Shown here: positions 53,549-62,402 of the stretch, piece after piece
Position numbering within the stretch: the first letter of the stretch is position 1
Layout: each line of letters starts with the position of its first letter
Origin: an uncultured Roseicyclus sp.
Lineage (GTDB): Bacteria; Pseudomonadota; Alphaproteobacteria; Rhodobacterales; Rhodobacteraceae
Assembly: GCA_947500415.1 (NCBI GenBank)
Contig: CANMRT010000003.1
Location: 614,008-678,007, forward strand
Direction of reading: 5' to 3'
DNA: 64,000 nucleotides
Made by a program: the position numbers and the translations under genes
The notes under the pieces: generated by a model
What the model saw: the letters and a program-made list of their open reading frames with translations, nothing else
Databases searched by the model: none
What the model was told of the DNA's origin: nothing

Positions 53549-53742
53549 GCCACCACCTGACCGCCCATGGCGTATCCACCTTCCGAGGTCTCCTCGATAT
53601 GCACGTTGATGTAGGGCGTGATGGTGCCTTTCCCGGCATCCTCAGCCACGCCATTCAGGCCAGAGGTCAGCTTCTCGACGATCTTGGCCTTTTCGTCCCG
53701 CGACCAGGCGGCCTTGGGAACAGTTACTCGAATAGTCGGCAT
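53545..53742 (-). CDS. 4-oxalocrotonate tautomerase family protein
   Basis: 65 residues from ATG 53742, which exposes the catalytic Pro1 after Met removal (MPTIRVTVPK). AAAGGATC upstream. The length fits the small 4-OT family. Substrate unknown. Divergent from a TetR regulator with two palindromes in between, so probably controlled by it. Confidence 0.9.
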   Translation of the reverse strand: MPTIRVTVPKAAWSRDEKAKIVEKLTSGLNGVAEDAGKGTITPYINVHIEETSEGGYAMGGQVVA

Positions 53743-53776
53743 TTGGTTGATCCTTTCAGGGTTCGACGTTGATTTG

Positions 53777-53827
53777 CATCGCGCGATGTAATACAATTAC
53801 GGCAGGGCATTTCATTTTGCAATGCCC
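53777..53827. promoter_or_regulatory. Cluster of operator-like palindromes between tautomerase and TetR genes
   Basis: Three dyads lie in 51 bp: a perfect 12-bp CATCGCGCGATG (53777-53788), GTAAT-ACA-ATTACG (53788-53801), and GGGCATT/AATGCCC with a 9-nt spacer (53805-53827). The middle one resembles the CCGTAAT operators at 54.9 and 60.6 kb. Confidence 0.6.
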
Positions 53828-53855
53828 AATGTAAAATAAAATCAAAGGCCGCCCC

Positions 53856-54422
53856 ATGCCCCGCCCCCGCTCCTTCGATGAAGGCGAAGTCCTGCAATGC
53901 GCTATGATGACGTTCTGGCGCCTTGGCTTCGACGCCACGACCTACAAGGTGCTGGAGGGCGAAACCGGCGTCGGCGTCCGCTCCATGCACAATACATTTG
54001 GGGAGAAAGACGACCTCTTCGTTCGGTCGCTCGAAGCCTACCATAATATGGCTTCTAACCTGCTAGACCAGATGTTCGCCGATCCCGGCGTAAACGCGAT
54101 CAAGATGATCTTCAACGGCATGGTTCAGCCCACACCTGACGGCGACATCACCAATTCCGGCTGCCTGATGGTGAATTCTGTCTTCGAGATCCCGGAAAAA
54201 CCCGCCGCCGTGCAAGCCGCCATCGACGCCTATCGCGAGATGTGGCGCGCCCGATTCCAGCAGGCGCTTGAAGCCGATACAATCGCCGACCCCGCCACGC
54301 GCGCCGAATTCCTCGTCGGCGCACTCTGGGGTGTGCTCAGCCAGATCAGGCTGGCTGGCAAAACGACTGCTGGCAAATCCATGGCAGATGTCGTGGTCCA
54401 AACGGTTGAGGGCTGGCACTAG
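53856..54422 (+). CDS. TetR/AcrR family transcriptional regulator
   Basis: 188 residues. HTH region RSFDEGEVLQCAMMTFWRLGFDATTYKVL with recognition segment GVGVRSMHNTFGEKDDLF; C-terminal domain with the NSGCLMVNSVFE motif typical of the AcrR-type subgroup. Divergent from the tautomerase/SRPBCC pair. Its 3' end overlaps the DUF1772 gene by 4 nt. Confidence 0.92.
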   Translation: MPRPRSFDEGEVLQCAMMTFWRLGFDATTYKVLEGETGVGVRSMHNTFGEKDDLFVRSLEAYHNMASNLLDQMFADPGVNAIKMIFNGMVQPTPDGDITNSGCLMVNSVFEIPEKPAAVQAAIDAYREMWRARFQQALEADTIADPATRAEFLVGALWGVLSQIRLAGKTTAGKSMADVVVQTVEGWH

Positions 54423-54919
54423 GGCACCCGTGCCAGCGCCACCAACCCCAAACCCACGAACATTAAGCTTCCGCCCGACACCACGGTCCTGACCACGTTG
54501 AACAGCTGCCAGCGCGGCGAATAGGCCTCCCACACCGCCCGCGCGTCCTCCACATCCTCGGGTACCTGCATCTCCGCCAGCGCCTCGTTCATCGGCACAT
54601 TCACCGCCAGGGTCAGCCCCGCGCCGCCCACCAGATACACCAGCCCAGCCGCCGCAAAAGCGATCCCGGCCCCGCGCGAGCCACCTGAAAAGCACAAGGC
54701 GGCTGTGATGAGGCATACAAAAGGTGTGCCGAAGAACGCCGGCGCGAACACCGCATTTCGCACACTCGCATTCATCCCCTGCATCGCCTCAATCGCCACA
54801 CGGGGATCAATCGCGTCCAGCCCCCACATGGTCGAACAGACCCAGGCGTAGAAGAACCCGAAGATCGCCCCCACCAACAGCAGCGACAGGAACCCGAAAC
54901 CATATGTCGTTGTGGTCAT
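54419..54919 (-). CDS. DUF1772 membrane protein
   Basis: 166 residues from ATG 54919 (AAGGAG upstream). Four helices with the family pattern: GAIFGFFYAWVCSTMWGLD near the N-terminus, VNVPMNEAL in the middle, a tryptophan-containing YSPRWQLFNVVRTV near the end. Related to anthrone-oxygenase-like proteins; function unproven. Divergent from the TetR gene at 55007, with two CCGTAAT palindromes between. Confidence 0.88.
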   Translation of the reverse strand: MTTTTYGFGFLSLLLVGAIFGFFYAWVCSTMWGLDAIDPRVAIEAMQGMNASVRNAVFAPAFFGTPFVCLITAALCFSGGSRGAGIAFAAAGLVYLVGGAGLTLAVNVPMNEALAEMQVPEDVEDARAVWEAYSPRWQLFNVVRTVVSGGSLMFVGLGLVALARVP

Positions 54920-54937
54920 CTCACTCTCCTTGCAAAT

Positions 54938-54983
54938 CCGTAATATCAATTACGCCTTGCCCACACCCATAACCGTAATTACG
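54938..54983. promoter_or_regulatory. Paired TetR operators
   Basis: CGTAAT-N4-ATTACG (54939-54954) and a perfect 10-bp CGTAATTACG (54974-54983), both preceded by C, lie between the divergent DUF1772 and TetR genes, 20-35 and 24-33 bp from the respective start codons. Position and symmetry suggest autoregulation by the TetR protein. Confidence 0.7.
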
Positions 54984-55006
54984 ATTACACGTCAAGAGGG
55001 AGTCCG

Positions 55007-55597
55007 ATGAAGTCAGACAAACAAGAAGAACGCCGCACTCAGATCGAGGATGCCGCCTACCGGATGCTCGGCGAGAAAGGCTACGCAGGCACATCTATGC
55101 AGGCGATTGCGCGCGCAGCGAAGGCCTCGAACGAGACGCTCTACAACTGGTACGGTGACAAGAAAGGTCTGATGGCCGCGCTTGTGGCGCGCAACACCGA
55201 AGTCGTGCGCGCGACACTGGCTGAAACGGCTGCTAACGAACCGCTCGACCAACTCGCTCGTCTCGGTCCCATCCTCTTGGGCATGATACTCGGCCCCCGC
55301 GCCGTGGCCCTCAACCGCGCCGCCGCCGCCGACCCCTCCGGCGATCTAGGGCGAGCGATCTCGGAAGGCGGGCGAGAAGTCGTGGCCCCGCTCGTCACAT
55401 CCATCATGGATCGGGCGGTCGACGATGGCGCGCTGATCGGAAAGCCCAACGACCTCGCCCAACTCTACCTCACCCTTCTGATCGGCGACCTGCAAATCCG
55501 CCGAGTCATAGGTGCAATGGATGTGCCGACGCCCGAGGCCAACCAAGCGCGGGCTGAGGGCGCATTGCAAGCCCTCCACCGCGCGTCAAATCCTTAA
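55007..55597 (+). CDS. TetR/AcrR family transcriptional regulator
   Basis: 196 residues. N-terminal HTH: RRTQIEDAAYRMLGEKGYAGTSMQAIARAAKASNETLYNWYGDKKGL region, followed by the TetR C-terminal domain with GRAISEGGREVVAPL. AAGAGGGAG upstream of ATG 55007. The paired palindromes just upstream make it the best candidate for the CCGTAAT regulon. Confidence 0.93.
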   Translation: MKSDKQEERRTQIEDAAYRMLGEKGYAGTSMQAIARAAKASNETLYNWYGDKKGLMAALVARNTEVVRATLAETAANEPLDQLARLGPILLGMILGPRAVALNRAAAADPSGDLGRAISEGGREVVAPLVTSIMDRAVDDGALIGKPNDLAQLYLTLLIGDLQIRRVIGAMDVPTPEANQARAEGALQALHRASNP

Positions 55598-55648
55598 GAT
55601 TCAGTAAACGATAACGGCAATATCGCTATAATTCAGATGCTTAACCCT

Positions 55649-55668
55649 GCTTATCAACCGTGATAAGC
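55649..55668. repeat. Inverted repeat between convergent genes
   Basis: GCTTATCA/TGATAAGC with a 4-nt loop lies between the ends of the TetR and peroxiredoxin genes. Possibly a bidirectional weak terminator, though neither side has a U-tract. Confidence 0.4.
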
Positions 55669-55673
55669 TTGCA

Positions 55674-56210
55674 CTAAACCGCTCCCTGATACTCGCCCCG
55701 GGCAGGGTAATTCTTCTCGATGGCGAAATCGACCGCCCCCAGAAGCTCCCGAAAATGAGGCCGCACGAACGGCATCGTCTGCACGCTCATATAGTAAAGC
55801 GTCTGGTCCGGGTTGATCAGGAACAGACCAGGCTCCGCAAACAGCGCGGGCTCCTCGATCCCGATGGATGTCTTGCCGCGCGAGGTCGAGATATAAAGGC
55901 CCCATTCCCGCGCCTTGGCCAGCGGCAAGTTATATCCAAACCGCAAATTCTTCGCGCCGATTTTCTCCTTCATCGCCTCAGCGCGTTCCTCTCCATCACT
56001 GGAGATCGCCACAGACGCGATCCCCCGCTCCGCGAACTGGTCCACCAGCTTCTCAAACTCATTAAGATAGGTCGCGCAGATCGGGCAATGCAGACCACGA
56101 TAGAAGCAAACAACAGTGCCCCGTTCCGACTTTTCAGACGACAGATCGAACGTGCCCCCTCCAACAAGCGGAACGGAAAGATCGGGTGTTTTCTGACGAG
56201 GCATCAGCAT
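55674..56210 (-). CDS. Peroxiredoxin-like protein (AhpC/TSA)
   Basis: 178 residues from ATG 56210 (AAGGAT upstream). Thioredoxin fold with RGLHCPICATYL, giving Cys42 and Cys45 in a CxxC arrangement, closer to the peroxiredoxin-like AhpC/TSA group than to classic 2-Cys enzymes. Probably reduces peroxide or a thiol partner. Convergent with the TetR gene. Confidence 0.9.
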   Translation of the reverse strand: MLMPRQKTPDLSVPLVGGGTFDLSSEKSERGTVVCFYRGLHCPICATYLNEFEKLVDQFAERGIASVAISSDGEERAEAMKEKIGAKNLRFGYNLPLAKAREWGLYISTSRGKTSIGIEEPALFAEPGLFLINPDQTLYYMSVQTMPFVRPHFRELLGAVDFAIEKNYPARGEYQGAV

Positions 56211-56325
56211 TGGGCAACATCCTTGCAATTGGTTTTCCAATGCAGACCACGGGACGAACCCGCCGTCCATTCCGCACCACCGCAGAGCCCTCCGCGCACA
56301 ATCGCGCAGAGACCCTTCGCCAAAA

Positions 56326-56784
56326 CTAAAGACGCTTCGTCAGCGTGATCCGATCCTCACCGTCAGCCCAGAAGTCGCGCACAACCCCTTCGATGCGGTA
56401 GCCAACAGACTGGTAAAACGCCACCGCCGGGATCTGCGCCGCGTCGCTTGAGGTATCGACCACCAACAAACGCCCACCAATCTCGCGCAGCGCATCCTCG
56501 GTAGCCCGCACAAGACCCTGACCAACCCCACTTCGATGCAACGCCGGGGACACGGCCAGCGCCTTCATGTTCCAGACTGCATCGGCCAATTGCTCTGCCT
56601 GAGAGAACGACAGGCCCACCGGAATATTCTCTCGCACAGCAGCAATCCAAAGCTGATCTTGCGCACCGGACAGGAAGGGCGCGATCAGGTCCGGCAGCAT
56701 ATCACCAGGAAACAGGGTGTCATCGGCGATCTTGGACAGCGCGGGGATGTGATCCGGCTGTGCCGGCATGTAAATCGTGGTCAT
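56326..56784 (-). CDS. GNAT family N-acetyltransferase
   Basis: 152 residues from ATG 56784. The acetyl-CoA site is AVSPALHRSGVGQGLVRATE (R/Q-x-x-G-x-G/A pattern), followed by FYQSVGYRIEG near the C-terminus. A longer reading upstream would run antisense through ispH and is not credible. Substrate unknown. Divergent from ispH. Confidence 0.88.
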   Translation of the reverse strand: MTTIYMPAQPDHIPALSKIADDTLFPGDMLPDLIAPFLSGAQDQLWIAAVRENIPVGLSFSQAEQLADAVWNMKALAVSPALHRSGVGQGLVRATEDALREIGGRLLVVDTSSDAAQIPAVAFYQSVGYRIEGVVRDFWADGEDRITLTKRL

Positions 56785-57009
56785 GGGATGATCTCGTATA
56801 TTGGAAGCCACCAGCGCATTTCGTGCCAGCATCGGAAACAGGTCCGCCGCACGAATGCGCCGGTGAGAAACGGAAATTGTCCATAGCCGCCAAGCTGCCC
56901 CTTCATACGCCGCGTCCCGCACGATCACAACGCCCGTCCCTGCGCCGATGCATCCCTTTACGCCTTTCGCGCGAAGCCTTACCTCTGTGCTGACCAGGAG
57001 AGTGCGACC

Positions 57010-57960
57010 ATGACCAAGCCCCCCCTCACGATCTACCTCGCCGCGCCGCGCGGCTTTTGTGCAGGCGTGGACCGCGCCATCAAGATCGTCGAGATGGCCT
57101 TGGCCAAATGGGGCGCGCCCGTCTATGTCCGCCATGAAATCGTGCACAACAAATACGTGGTCGATGACCTGCGCGAGAAGGGCGCGGTGTTTGTGGAAGA
57201 ACTCGACGAATGCCCGCAGGATCGCCCCGTCATCTTCTCCGCCCATGGCGTCCCGAAATCCGTTCCACAAGCCGCCCAGGCGCGTGAGATGGTCTATGTC
57301 GACGCCACCTGCCCACTGGTCTCGAAGGTCCATATCGAGGCACAACGCCACGCCGACAACGGCCTCCAGATGATCATGATCGGCCACAAGGGCCACCCGG
57401 AAACGGTCGGCACGATGGGCCAACTGCCCGACGGCGAAGTGCTGCTGGTCGAAACCGTCGAAGATGTCGCAAAGGTAGATGTACGCGACCCCTCAAAGCT
57501 CGCCTTCGTGACGCAAACCACGCTCTCGGTCGACGACACCGCCGACATTGTCGCCGCGCTCCAGGCCCGCTTCCCCGCCATCGTCGGGCCACACAAAGAA
57601 GACATCTGCTACGCCACCACCAACCGGCAGGAGGCGGTCAAAGCCATGGCCCCCAAGGCCGATGCGATGCTTGTGGTGGGCGCGCCGAATTCCTCAAATT
57701 CCAAACGCTTGGTCGAAGTCGGCGCGCGGGCGGGATGCAACTATTCGCAACTGGTACGACGGGCCGACGACATCGACTGGCGCGCGCTGGACGGGATCAC
57801 CTCGCTCGGCATCACCGCCGGCGCCTCCGCCCCCGAAGTGCTGATCGAGGAAGTCATCGGCGCGTTTGAGGCCCGTTTCGACGTCACCCGAGAACTCGTT
57901 GAAACCGCTGTGGAGAATGTCGAGTTCAAAGTGCCGCGGGTCCTGCGCGAACCAGCATAA
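57010..57960 (+). CDS. ispH: 4-hydroxy-3-methylbut-2-enyl diphosphate reductase
   Basis: 316 residues; AGGAG upstream. The three cluster-binding cysteines C17 (PRGFCAGV), C101 (DATCPLV) and C200 ([10 protein letters not shown]) are present, with the catalytic Glu in GHKGHPE. Last step of the non-mevalonate isoprenoid pathway, making IPP and DMAPP with a [4Fe-4S] cluster. Confidence 0.98.
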   Translation: MTKPPLTIYLAAPRGFCAGVDRAIKIVEMALAKWGAPVYVRHEIVHNKYVVDDLREKGAVFVEELDECPQDRPVIFSAHGVPKSVPQAAQAREMVYVDATCPLVSKVHIEAQRHADNGLQMIMIGHKGHPETVGTMGQLPDGEVLLVETVEDVAKVDVRDPSKLAFVTQTTLSVDDTADIVAALQARFPAIVGPHKEDICYATTNRQEAVKAMAPKADAMLVVGAPNSSNSKRLVEVGARAGCNYSQLVRRADDIDWRALDGITSLGITAGASAPEVLIEEVIGAFEARFDVTRELVETAVENVEFKVPRVLREPA

Positions 57961-58189
57961 GGCAGCAAAGGCGGGTTAACAGCGGCGCGGCCGCCCCGCC
58001 ATCGCCGGGCCGCCCCTCGGCACGGCGATTTGGTTGATCTGGATGCCTCGCAGAATTGGAAAAAGGCCTCTGGCACCATTAAGGGCCACACTGAAAGGTC
58101 TGACCGCCGCACCACGGACCATCGATGTCATGGCTCAGCACATCAATACATCCCTTGTGCTTGGCAATCGGCCAAAGCACCCTCTTGGA

Positions 58190-58828
58190 ATGACCCAGAT
58201 CACCTACGTCTATTCCGCCCATTCCGCCTATGCCTACCTCGGTGCGGCAGAGCTTGCCCGTATCTGTGCCGCTCATAAGGCAACGCTCATCCACCGCCCA
58301 ATCCTCCTGTCCCCTGTTGTCGAACAGCAAGGCAGCCAGCCCTTCGCCGCCCGTACGCAGGCCCATGTGGATTACTTCTTTGGCCGGGAGCTCGAGCGGT
58401 GGTCGGAATACCGTGACGTGCCGATCATCCGTTACCGCCCAACCCACCACGATTCCGATTACACCCTCGCCTCCGGCATGATCATCGCCCTCGGCGAAAG
58501 CGGGCCGGAGGTCGACCGCCTCTCGCGCCTTCTGCTGCAGGCCCACTGGCTGCACGACATTGACCTGTCGGACCGCGCCGCCCTCGCAACGGTCGCCACA
58601 AGCGCCGGGCAGGACGCCAAGCACCTCTTGCATTTCGCAGCCTCAGACGAGGTTCAGGCAAAGCTGCACGCCAACAACGAATGGGCGAAGGCGCAGAATG
58701 TCTTTGGCTCTCCCACCTACATCGTGGATGGCGATCCATTCTATGGGCAGGATCATCTGACCTTAATTGAACGAGCGCTAGAGCGGCCTTTCAAACCTTC
58801 GACCTGGCGAAATCCACCTGTCGGTTAG
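58190..58828 (+). CDS. 2-hydroxychromene-2-carboxylate isomerase-like protein
   Basis: 212 residues from ATG 58190; longer in-frame starts (58130, 58034) lack a recognisable domain in the added part. DsbA/glutathione-transferase kappa fold: TYVYSAHSAYAYLG at the N-terminus (the position of the usual SPYAY motif), a helical insertion, then VFGSPTYIVDGDPFYGQD at the C-terminus. Probably a glutathione-dependent isomerase of an aromatic-degradation-like reaction; substrate unknown. Confidence 0.88.
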   Translation: MTQITYVYSAHSAYAYLGAAELARICAAHKATLIHRPILLSPVVEQQGSQPFAARTQAHVDYFFGRELERWSEYRDVPIIRYRPTHHDSDYTLASGMIIALGESGPEVDRLSRLLLQAHWLHDIDLSDRAALATVATSAGQDAKHLLHFAASDEVQAKLHANNEWAKAQNVFGSPTYIVDGDPFYGQDHLTLIERALERPFKPSTWRNPPVG

Positions 58829-58835
58829 GCGCTTC

Positions 58836-59429
58836 CTAGCGCGGCCGCGCGCCCTTCTGCCACGGTCGAAGCCGCGCCAAAACCAAAGCCAGCGCCCCCA
58901 GCACCAATCCGCACAGCACGAACTTGGTGATGCTTTCCATTGTCCCTTGGATCAGGATCGTGTGCAGCACCGTCCCGACAACGGCGATACTGACCAGACC
59001 GGAATGCCCCATCCTCCAGACCCGCAATCGCAACCGTCTGCGCAGAACCGCAAGCAGGGCCGCCGCAAACACGGCCCACATCGCAAGCACGCCCCAGACC
59101 GAAAATGGCGTGGGCGAGCGCAACAGCAAAGCATCCACCACGTCCGGCGGGCTGAAGATCCACAAACCGACGACATGGACAACAATTGCCAAGACCAGGA
59201 GCACTCCAACCACGCGGTGCACGCGCGGACCCTTGAACCGCTCCAGCCCCGGCATGATGCCCGCCACCAACAGCGGCTGCGCCAGCATCAGGCCAAGCCC
59301 CGCGATCCCGGCAAAGCCCGCAATGATGTAGATGGGTTGGCGCCATTCCAGCAGCGGGCTGAACCCCGCTGCCACCAGCGGCAAAGCGATAGCGGCCACA
59401 AGGCCCGCCCAGATCAGGTCCGCGCGCAA
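58836..59429 (-). CDS. Ferric-reductase-like membrane protein with two heme-ligand pairs
   Basis: 197 residues, about six helices, TTG start (no ATG or GTG fits). His71 and His85 lie in one helix and His142 and His156 in another, each pair 14 residues apart, the classic bis-heme arrangement of ferric-reductase-like transmembrane domains. No FAD/NAD domain, so its electron donor is separate. Starts 4 nt after the stop of the Tat-exported protein, suggesting they work together. Confidence 0.88.
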   Translation of the reverse strand: MRADLIWAGLVAAIALPLVAAGFSPLLEWRQPIYIIAGFAGIAGLGLMLAQPLLVAGIMPGLERFKGPRVHRVVGVLLVLAIVVHVVGLWIFSPPDVVDALLLRSPTPFSVWGVLAMWAVFAAALLAVLRRRLRLRVWRMGHSGLVSIAVVGTVLHTILIQGTMESITKFVLCGLVLGALALVLARLRPWQKGARPR

Positions 59430-59433
59430 AGGC

Positions 59434-59925
59434 CTAGGCCGGTTGCAGAATGAAGTCCGCCTGCAGGCTGGTCTGCGTCGGGCTGTCCATCAACGGGCGC
59501 AAGAAAACGGTCTCAAACTCCGCACTGTCATAGGCTAGATGCGCGTGGGCCTGGCCGAAGGCTGGTACGATCTGCGGCATGTCCATCACGAAGACGCCGT
59601 TCTCATTGGTCAGCGTGGCACCATGGCTTGCGGCATCGCGCTCGTGCCCTTCGGTCGTATGCGCCCAGATTTGGATGCGCTGCCCGGCCAGCGGCGCGCC
59701 ATCTGACGCCCGGCGCACCGTGCCCGTCATCGTGAACCCACCGCCACCGATCCGTTCCACAATCGGGGCACCGGGGCGATAGTTGTTGGCTCCGCCGCGC
59801 ATGGTCTGCGTGGGTACCAAGCCCTGCGCGCGGGCGGGCATCGTCACCGCGCCGATCATTCCCGTGCCCAAAGCGACACCCCCATGCGTCAGCAGGGTCC
59901 GCCGTTTCATCCGTCCGGTCGTCAT
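59434..59925 (-). CDS. Tat-exported intradiol-dioxygenase-like protein
   Basis: 163 residues; GGAGG upstream of ATG 59925. Twin-arginine signal MKRRTLLTHGGVALGTG with AxA cleavage near residue 33. The mature part resembles the core of intradiol ring-cleavage dioxygenases (GAPLAGQRIQIWAHTTEG and the QAHAHLAY equivalent of their His ligand motif), but the region where a ligand Tyr is usual reads GHERD. Whether it is catalytic is unclear. Coupled to the heme membrane protein. Confidence 0.85.
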   Translation of the reverse strand: MTTGRMKRRTLLTHGGVALGTGMIGAVTMPARAQGLVPTQTMRGGANNYRPGAPIVERIGGGGFTMTGTVRRASDGAPLAGQRIQIWAHTTEGHERDAASHGATLTNENGVFVMDMPQIVPAFGQAHAHLAYDSAEFETVFLRPLMDSPTQTSLQADFILQPA

Positions 59926-60092
59926 GTCTTCGCCTCCTGTCCATGGGCCGCATTGGCCGCGTTCATCTATTGGGTCATTTAGGGCTCTGCGCTGTCAGCC
60001 CAAATCACTCTGGCGCAATGCAGCGGAAATGCGCCTTACATTTGCGTGAACCCACACCTTTCCTGCGGACGTCCGCCGTCTACCTTAACCCC

Positions 60093-60548
60093 ATGTCTGA
60101 CTATGTAACTTTTGAGGCGCACATCACACCCATGCGCTGGGGCGAGGCAATCTATACGGTCGTGCCGCTTCCATCCGACGTGCTGCACGCTTTGGGATCA
60201 ACCCGCCGGGTGGAGGGGGAGTTTAACGATCACCCCGTGAATCTCGCCATCTCCAAAGCACCGGCGGATGTGATCGAAACGCCGTTTCTATGGGCGGGCA
60301 AATCCCTGCTCGACCGCATCGGTCTTGAGCCCGGTGAAGTCTTCGAGGCCCGCCTGCGCCCCGCACCCGATGACGCCGTCGACGTGCCAACCGACGTCAC
60401 CAACGCGCTCCGCTCCGCCGGGCTGACCGATGCGTGGGAGGCCATGACCCCAGGCAAGAAACGCAGCGCGCTCTATCCGGTCGAGACCGCCAAACGCCCC
60501 GAGACCCGCGCCAAGCGCATCGCGAAACTGCTGGCTTCCCTGCACTAG
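60093..60548 (+). CDS. DUF1905 / YdeI-like protein
   Basis: 151 residues from ATG 60093. DUF1905 beta-barrel N-terminus (VTFEAHITPMRWGEAIYTVVP split, RRVEGEFNDHPV) and a C-terminal YdeI-type tail WEAMTPGKKRSALYPVETAKRPETRAKRIAKL region. Small cytoplasmic protein of unknown function. Confidence 0.88.
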   Translation: MSDYVTFEAHITPMRWGEAIYTVVPLPSDVLHALGSTRRVEGEFNDHPVNLAISKAPADVIETPFLWAGKSLLDRIGLEPGEVFEARLRPAPDDAVDVPTDVTNALRSAGLTDAWEAMTPGKKRSALYPVETAKRPETRAKRIAKLLASLH

Positions 60549-60628
60549 AGCACTTTGGCTTCGCCGCGTAGGGAAATGCGATCGGCAGAAAGGATTTGCC
60601 CAACGCGCAGAAACCTGCGACGGTCGCA

Positions 60629-60646
60629 CCGTAATCACAGTTACGG
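60629..60646. promoter_or_regulatory. CCGTAA palindrome at the start of a LysE-type gene
   Basis: CCGTAATCACAGTTACGG, perfect 6-bp arms, sits directly before the start codon of the LysE-family gene. It has the same CGTAAT-N4-[AG]TTACG layout as the operator at 54.9 kb. Confidence 0.6.
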
Positions 60647-61270
60647 ATGCTGAAAATGCTCTCGACCCAATTCCTTCTGACCGCCTTCGTCGTCGTCATC
60701 GCGCCCGGAACTGGCGTGCTCTACACGCTGGCCCTTGGCCTTGGCCGGGGCCGTCGCGCGGCGATGTGGGCGGCATTGGGCTGCACCTTCGGCATTGTCC
60801 CGCACCTCCTGGCCGCCACGCTAGGTCTGGCCGCCGTGATGCACACCTCGGCGCTTCTGTTCAACATCGTGAAATTCGCGGGCGTGGGCTATCTTCTCTA
60901 CCTCGCCTATTCCGCCCTGCGGTCTGGCGGCGCGCTCGCTGTGGAACCCTCCACCAACCCAGAGCCTGGCTTTGCCATCGCCCGGCGCGGCGCGCTCATC
61001 AATATTCTGAACCCGAAGCTCTCGATCTTCTTCCTGTCGTTACTGACCCCATTCCTGTCGGGCAATCCGGCGACCGTCACCACCGAAATCCTAACCCTCG
61101 GCTCAATCTTCATGGCCATGACCTTCGCCGTCTTTGTGCTCTACGGCCTTTTCGCCGCACAGGCCCGCGCCCGCATCCTTGGCTCCGCGCGGATCATGGC
61201 CTGGCTCAACCGCTCCTTCGCGGCGATCTTCGCGCTTCTGGCCGGGCGGCTCGCGCTCGAACGCGCCTGA
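60647..61270 (+). CDS. LysE family translocator
   Basis: 207 residues, six helices. FVVVIAPGTGVLYTLALGLGRGRR is the N-terminal family motif region, with ALINILNPKLSIFFL in the middle. Exports amino acids or small metabolites; substrate unknown. The start is ATG 60647 or ATG 60656; neither has a clear Shine-Dalgarno. A TetR-type palindrome abuts the start. Confidence 0.9.
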   Translation: MLKMLSTQFLLTAFVVVIAPGTGVLYTLALGLGRGRRAAMWAALGCTFGIVPHLLAATLGLAAVMHTSALLFNIVKFAGVGYLLYLAYSALRSGGALAVEPSTNPEPGFAIARRGALINILNPKLSIFFLSLLTPFLSGNPATVTTEILTLGSIFMAMTFAVFVLYGLFAAQARARILGSARIMAWLNRSFAAIFALLAGRLALERA

Positions 61271-61350
61271 GCCGCGCCTGTCAGCTTCCCTGTCGCCATT
61301 GCATCCATTCTGACTGGACGCAGGCGGCAGGACGCGCCACATAAAGCCCC

Positions 61351-61809
61351 ATGTCGCGCATCCCCGCCTCTGCTCTGTTTCTTGGCCTCGCTGGCCTCAT
61401 CCCCTTCCTTTGGGGGGCAGCGACGTCTGTGAGCATTGCGGTCTCGTACCTGCCTTGGCCCGACGTATTCCTCATCTACTCCGGCACCCACGTACTTCTG
61501 AGCTACGGCACCATCATCCTCAGCTTCATGGCGGGCGTGATCTGGGGCTTTGCGGCGAAAGACGGCGGGCCTTGGATGCCCATAGGTCTGACCCTTTCGG
61601 TGCTGCCCGCGCTGCTGATCTTCTTCGCCTCCAACATGCCGCCGCTCACGCAATTCTACGCGCTCATCCTCGGCTTCCTCGGCCTTCTGGCCATCGACTG
61701 GGCCTGCCAGCGCCGTGGCCTCGCGCCTGACTGGTGGATGACGCTTCGCCTGATCCTCACCTCCGTGGTTATTTTCTGCCTTGGTATAGGAGCGGCCTTC
61801 GTCCCATGA
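61351..61809 (+). CDS. DUF3429 membrane protein
   Basis: 152 residues, five hydrophobic helices. SYGTIILSFMAGVIWGFA is the family signature stretch. Function unknown. Its stop overlaps the methyltransferase start by 4 nt (ATGA), starting a five-gene coupled operon. Confidence 0.9.
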   Translation: MSRIPASALFLGLAGLIPFLWGAATSVSIAVSYLPWPDVFLIYSGTHVLLSYGTIILSFMAGVIWGFAAKDGGPWMPIGLTLSVLPALLIFFASNMPPLTQFYALILGFLGLLAIDWACQRRGLAPDWWMTLRLILTSVVIFCLGIGAAFVP

Positions 61810-62402
61810 CCGACAAAGAAACCATCGCCGTCTATGAAGACCAGGCCGCGCGTTATGCGGACCTTCCCATCAGCGCCATGCAAAAGGCTGCCCTCGACCG
61901 GTTCCTGTCGATGCTGCCGCCCTCTGCCGCGATCCTTGATGCAGGCTGTGGGCCGGGCGTCCATGCCGCCGTGATGGTCTCCGCCGGATTTGACGTCCAT
62001 GGCATCGACCCGACCGAAGCCTTCGTGACGGACGCCCTGTCACGCGGCGTGAACGCGCGGCTTGGCACCTTCGACGATATCTCTGGCACCGACATCTATG
62101 ACGGCATCTATGCCAGCTTCTCCCTCCTCCACGCGTCTTTGGACGACTTGCCCCGACATCTCGACGCCATGGCCCTTGCCCTGAAACCTTCCGGCGCGCT
62201 GTTCATCGGCATGAAAACCGGCACCGGGGAAGAACGCGACAAGATCGGTCGCCGCTACTCCTATGTGACGGAGGGCCAGATGCGTGATTTGCTGGAGGCG
62301 CGGGGGCTGACTGTGGCCCACGTCGAAACCGGTGAAGAGGCGGGACTGTCCGGCGAAGTCGCCCCCTTCTTCCTGATGCATGCACGAGGACCCGATGCCT
62401 GA
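61806..62402 (+). CDS. Class I SAM-dependent methyltransferase
   Basis: 198 residues. SAM-binding motif [15 protein letters not shown], acidic motif II GIDPTE, and a motif IV-like [11 protein letters not shown]. No substrate domain recognised. Overlaps DUF3429 by 4 nt and rnhA by 8 nt. Confidence 0.92.
   Translation: MTDKETIAVYEDQAARYADLPISAMQKAALDRFLSMLPPSAAILDAGCGPGVHAAVMVSAGFDVHGIDPTEAFVTDALSRGVNARLGTFDDISGTDIYDGIYASFSLLHASLDDLPRHLDAMALALKPSGALFIGMKTGTGEERDKIGRRYSYVTEGQMRDLLEARGLTVAHVETGEEAGLSGEVAPFFLMHARGPDA

Noticed and set aside
56785..57423. A 5' extension of the GNAT gene making a 365-residue protein
   Set aside because: The added part is antisense to ispH and contains no domain; ATG 56784 gives a normal GNAT.
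57961..58189. A longer N-terminus of the isomerase gene starting at 58034 or 58130
   Set aside because: The added residues are basic and low in pattern, and homologues start at the strand encoded from 58190.
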